Shown one piece after another: positions 6,865 to 7,115 of a stretch of DNA of 7,115 nt (its first letter is position 1; each line of letters begins with the position of its first letter). Location of the stretch: the NCBI GenBank assembly GCA_023818725.1, contig JAMWBX010000063.1, positions 1 to 7,115 of the forward strand, written 5' to 3'. The notes beneath the pieces are model-generated. The model made no database searches, had not been told where the DNA came from, and saw only the letters and a program-made list of their open reading frames with translations. A program made the position numbers and the translations under genes. Source of the stretch: Candidatus Omnitrophota bacterium. Its GTDB lineage: Bacteria > Ratteibacteria > UBA8468 > B48-G9 > DTJG01.

Positions 6865-6891
6865 TATTTTTTTTTCTCTATTTTTCTGCTG

Positions 6892-6983
6892 CCTTCTTTC
6901 TTAAAGAGGGATCGGGAGAGATTTTTCAGTTGTTGCTCATTCTTAAAATCCCCCTGCCATCCCCCTTTTTCAAAGGGGGAAAC
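6892..6983. repeat. Intergenic palindromic repeat, copy 1
   Basis: This copy pairs with 6995-7086 at a constant offset of 103 bases. Over the 89-base core (6895-6983) I count six mismatches, five of them clustered at 6911-6917. It contains a degraded hairpin at its left end (6892-6899 with 6903-6910, one G-T pair) and a perfect C/G-rich hairpin at its right end (6961-6968 with 6972-6979, loop TTC). No reading frame or transposase is present, so it resembles a non-autonomous, REP- or MITE-like element. It begins 27 bases after the oxidoreductase stop. Confidence 0.85.
6961..6979. repeat. Perfect 8-bp hairpin (CCCCCTTT / AAAGGGGG) in repeat copy 1
   Basis: Arms 6961-6968 and 6972-6979 are perfectly complementary with a three-base loop. 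A second ATCCCCC lies 10 bases upstream (6949-6955), so the right arm could pair with either, giving an alternative fold. No T-run follows on the plus strand, so it is not a classic terminator. Confidence 0.8.
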
Positions 6984-6993
6984 ACTTTGTTCT

Positions 6994-7014
6994 CCCCTCT
7001 TTCTTAAAGAGGGG
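6994..7014. repeat. Perfect 9-bp hairpin (CCCCTCTTT / AAAGAGGGG) at the left end of repeat copy 2
   Basis: Arms 6994-7002 and 7006-7014 pair perfectly around a CTT loop. The equivalent position in copy 1 has an eight-pair stem with one wobble. It would be a strong structure in DNA or RNA. There is no adjacent U-tract. Confidence 0.8.
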
Positions 7015-7086
7015 CGTGGGGAGATTTTTCAGTTGTTGCTCATTCTCAAAATCCCCCTGCCATCCCCCTTTTTCAAAGGGGGAAAC
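6995..7086. repeat. Intergenic palindromic repeat, copy 2
   Basis: This second copy of the ~90-base unit is about 93% identical to copy 1 over the 89-base core and is separated from it by only 11 bases. Its left hairpin is perfect, whereas that of copy 1 is decayed. The conserved centre (GTTGTTGCTCATTC) is not itself palindromic. It is too long and too few in number for a CRISPR repeat. Confidence 0.85.
7064..7082. repeat. Perfect 8-bp hairpin (CCCCCTTT / AAAGGGGG) in repeat copy 2
   Basis: Arms 7064-7071 and 7075-7082 with a TTC loop are identical to the hairpin in copy 1. The duplicated ATCCCCC spacing is also retained. Confidence 0.8.
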
Positions 7087-7095
7087 TGCTTTCAA

Positions 7096-7115
7096 AAATC
7101 CCCCTTTGTGAAAGT
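7096..7115. repeat. Start of a further related repeat, cut by the window end
   Basis: AAAATCCCCCTTT followed by GTGAAAG resembles the right-hand hairpin of the two full copies with a changed loop. Only the beginning is visible, so its full pairing cannot be checked. It suggests the array continues to the right. Confidence 0.45.

Noticed and set aside
6846..6880. Rho-independent terminator after the oxidoreductase gene
   Set aside because: There is a run of nine T (6867-6875), but the only stem before it is a 4-bp TTCG/CGAA inside the coding sequence, separated by several bases. That is too weak to call.
6961..7014. Repeat hairpins acting as bidirectional terminators
   Set aside because: The stems are strong, but neither strand has a proper U-tract directly after them. 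They are better explained as parts of the repeat element.
6892..7115. CRISPR array
   Set aside because: There are only two full ~90-base units with an 11-base gap, and the units are palindromic at both ends. There are no regular spacers and no cas genes.

Overview
The window is a roughly 39-40% GC bacterial segment (estimated by eye) carrying ordinary chromosomal genes. A short, much more GC-rich piece (about 60%) is joined at its left edge. The sequence alone does not settle the organism. A secreted multidomain glycosidase-like protein beside a Gfo/Idh/MocA oxidoreductase, PlsY-type lipid synthesis, RNase D with two HRDC domains, and intergenic C/G-rich palindromic repeats would fit an uncultivated Gram-negative lineage of the kind recovered from groundwater or anoxic metagenomes (Omnitrophota/Lentisphaerota/Planctomycetota-like). 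This is inference, not a determination.

Layout. Bases 1-395 are the C-terminal part of an IS91-family (Y2_Tnp) transposase on the minus strand, open at the window edge and cut at base 395. At 395/396 the composition changes abruptly and an RNase D gene (plus strand) begins inside its N-terminal domain, just before exonuclease motif I. Both genes are cut at the same point, so this is either a rearrangement breakpoint or an assembly join. The RNase D gene ends at 1455 and converges on a minus-strand block read right to left: a secreted glycoside-hydrolase-like protein (5697-2659), plsY (2619-2044) and a CTP-dependent lipid/polyprenol kinase-like membrane protein (2047-1469). The last two overlap by ATGA. 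A 114-bp divergent promoter region (5698-5811) separates the hydrolase gene from a plus-strand Gfo/Idh/MocA oxidoreductase (5812-6864). The right end (6892-7115) holds two near-identical copies of a ~90-bp repeat with strong hairpins, plus the start of a further copy.

How the genes may work together. The divergent pair suggests a small carbohydrate-use module: an exported hydrolase releases a sugar and a cytosolic NAD(P)-dependent dehydrogenase oxidises it. plsY makes lysophosphatidic acid, and its overlapping partner looks like a CTP-using kinase or related enzyme for diacylglycerol or a polyprenol, so this pair belongs to membrane lipid metabolism. I see no defence system, CRISPR array, RNA gene or clearly new multi-gene system. 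The most notable items are the chimeric junction, the poorly classified hydrolase and the repeat array.
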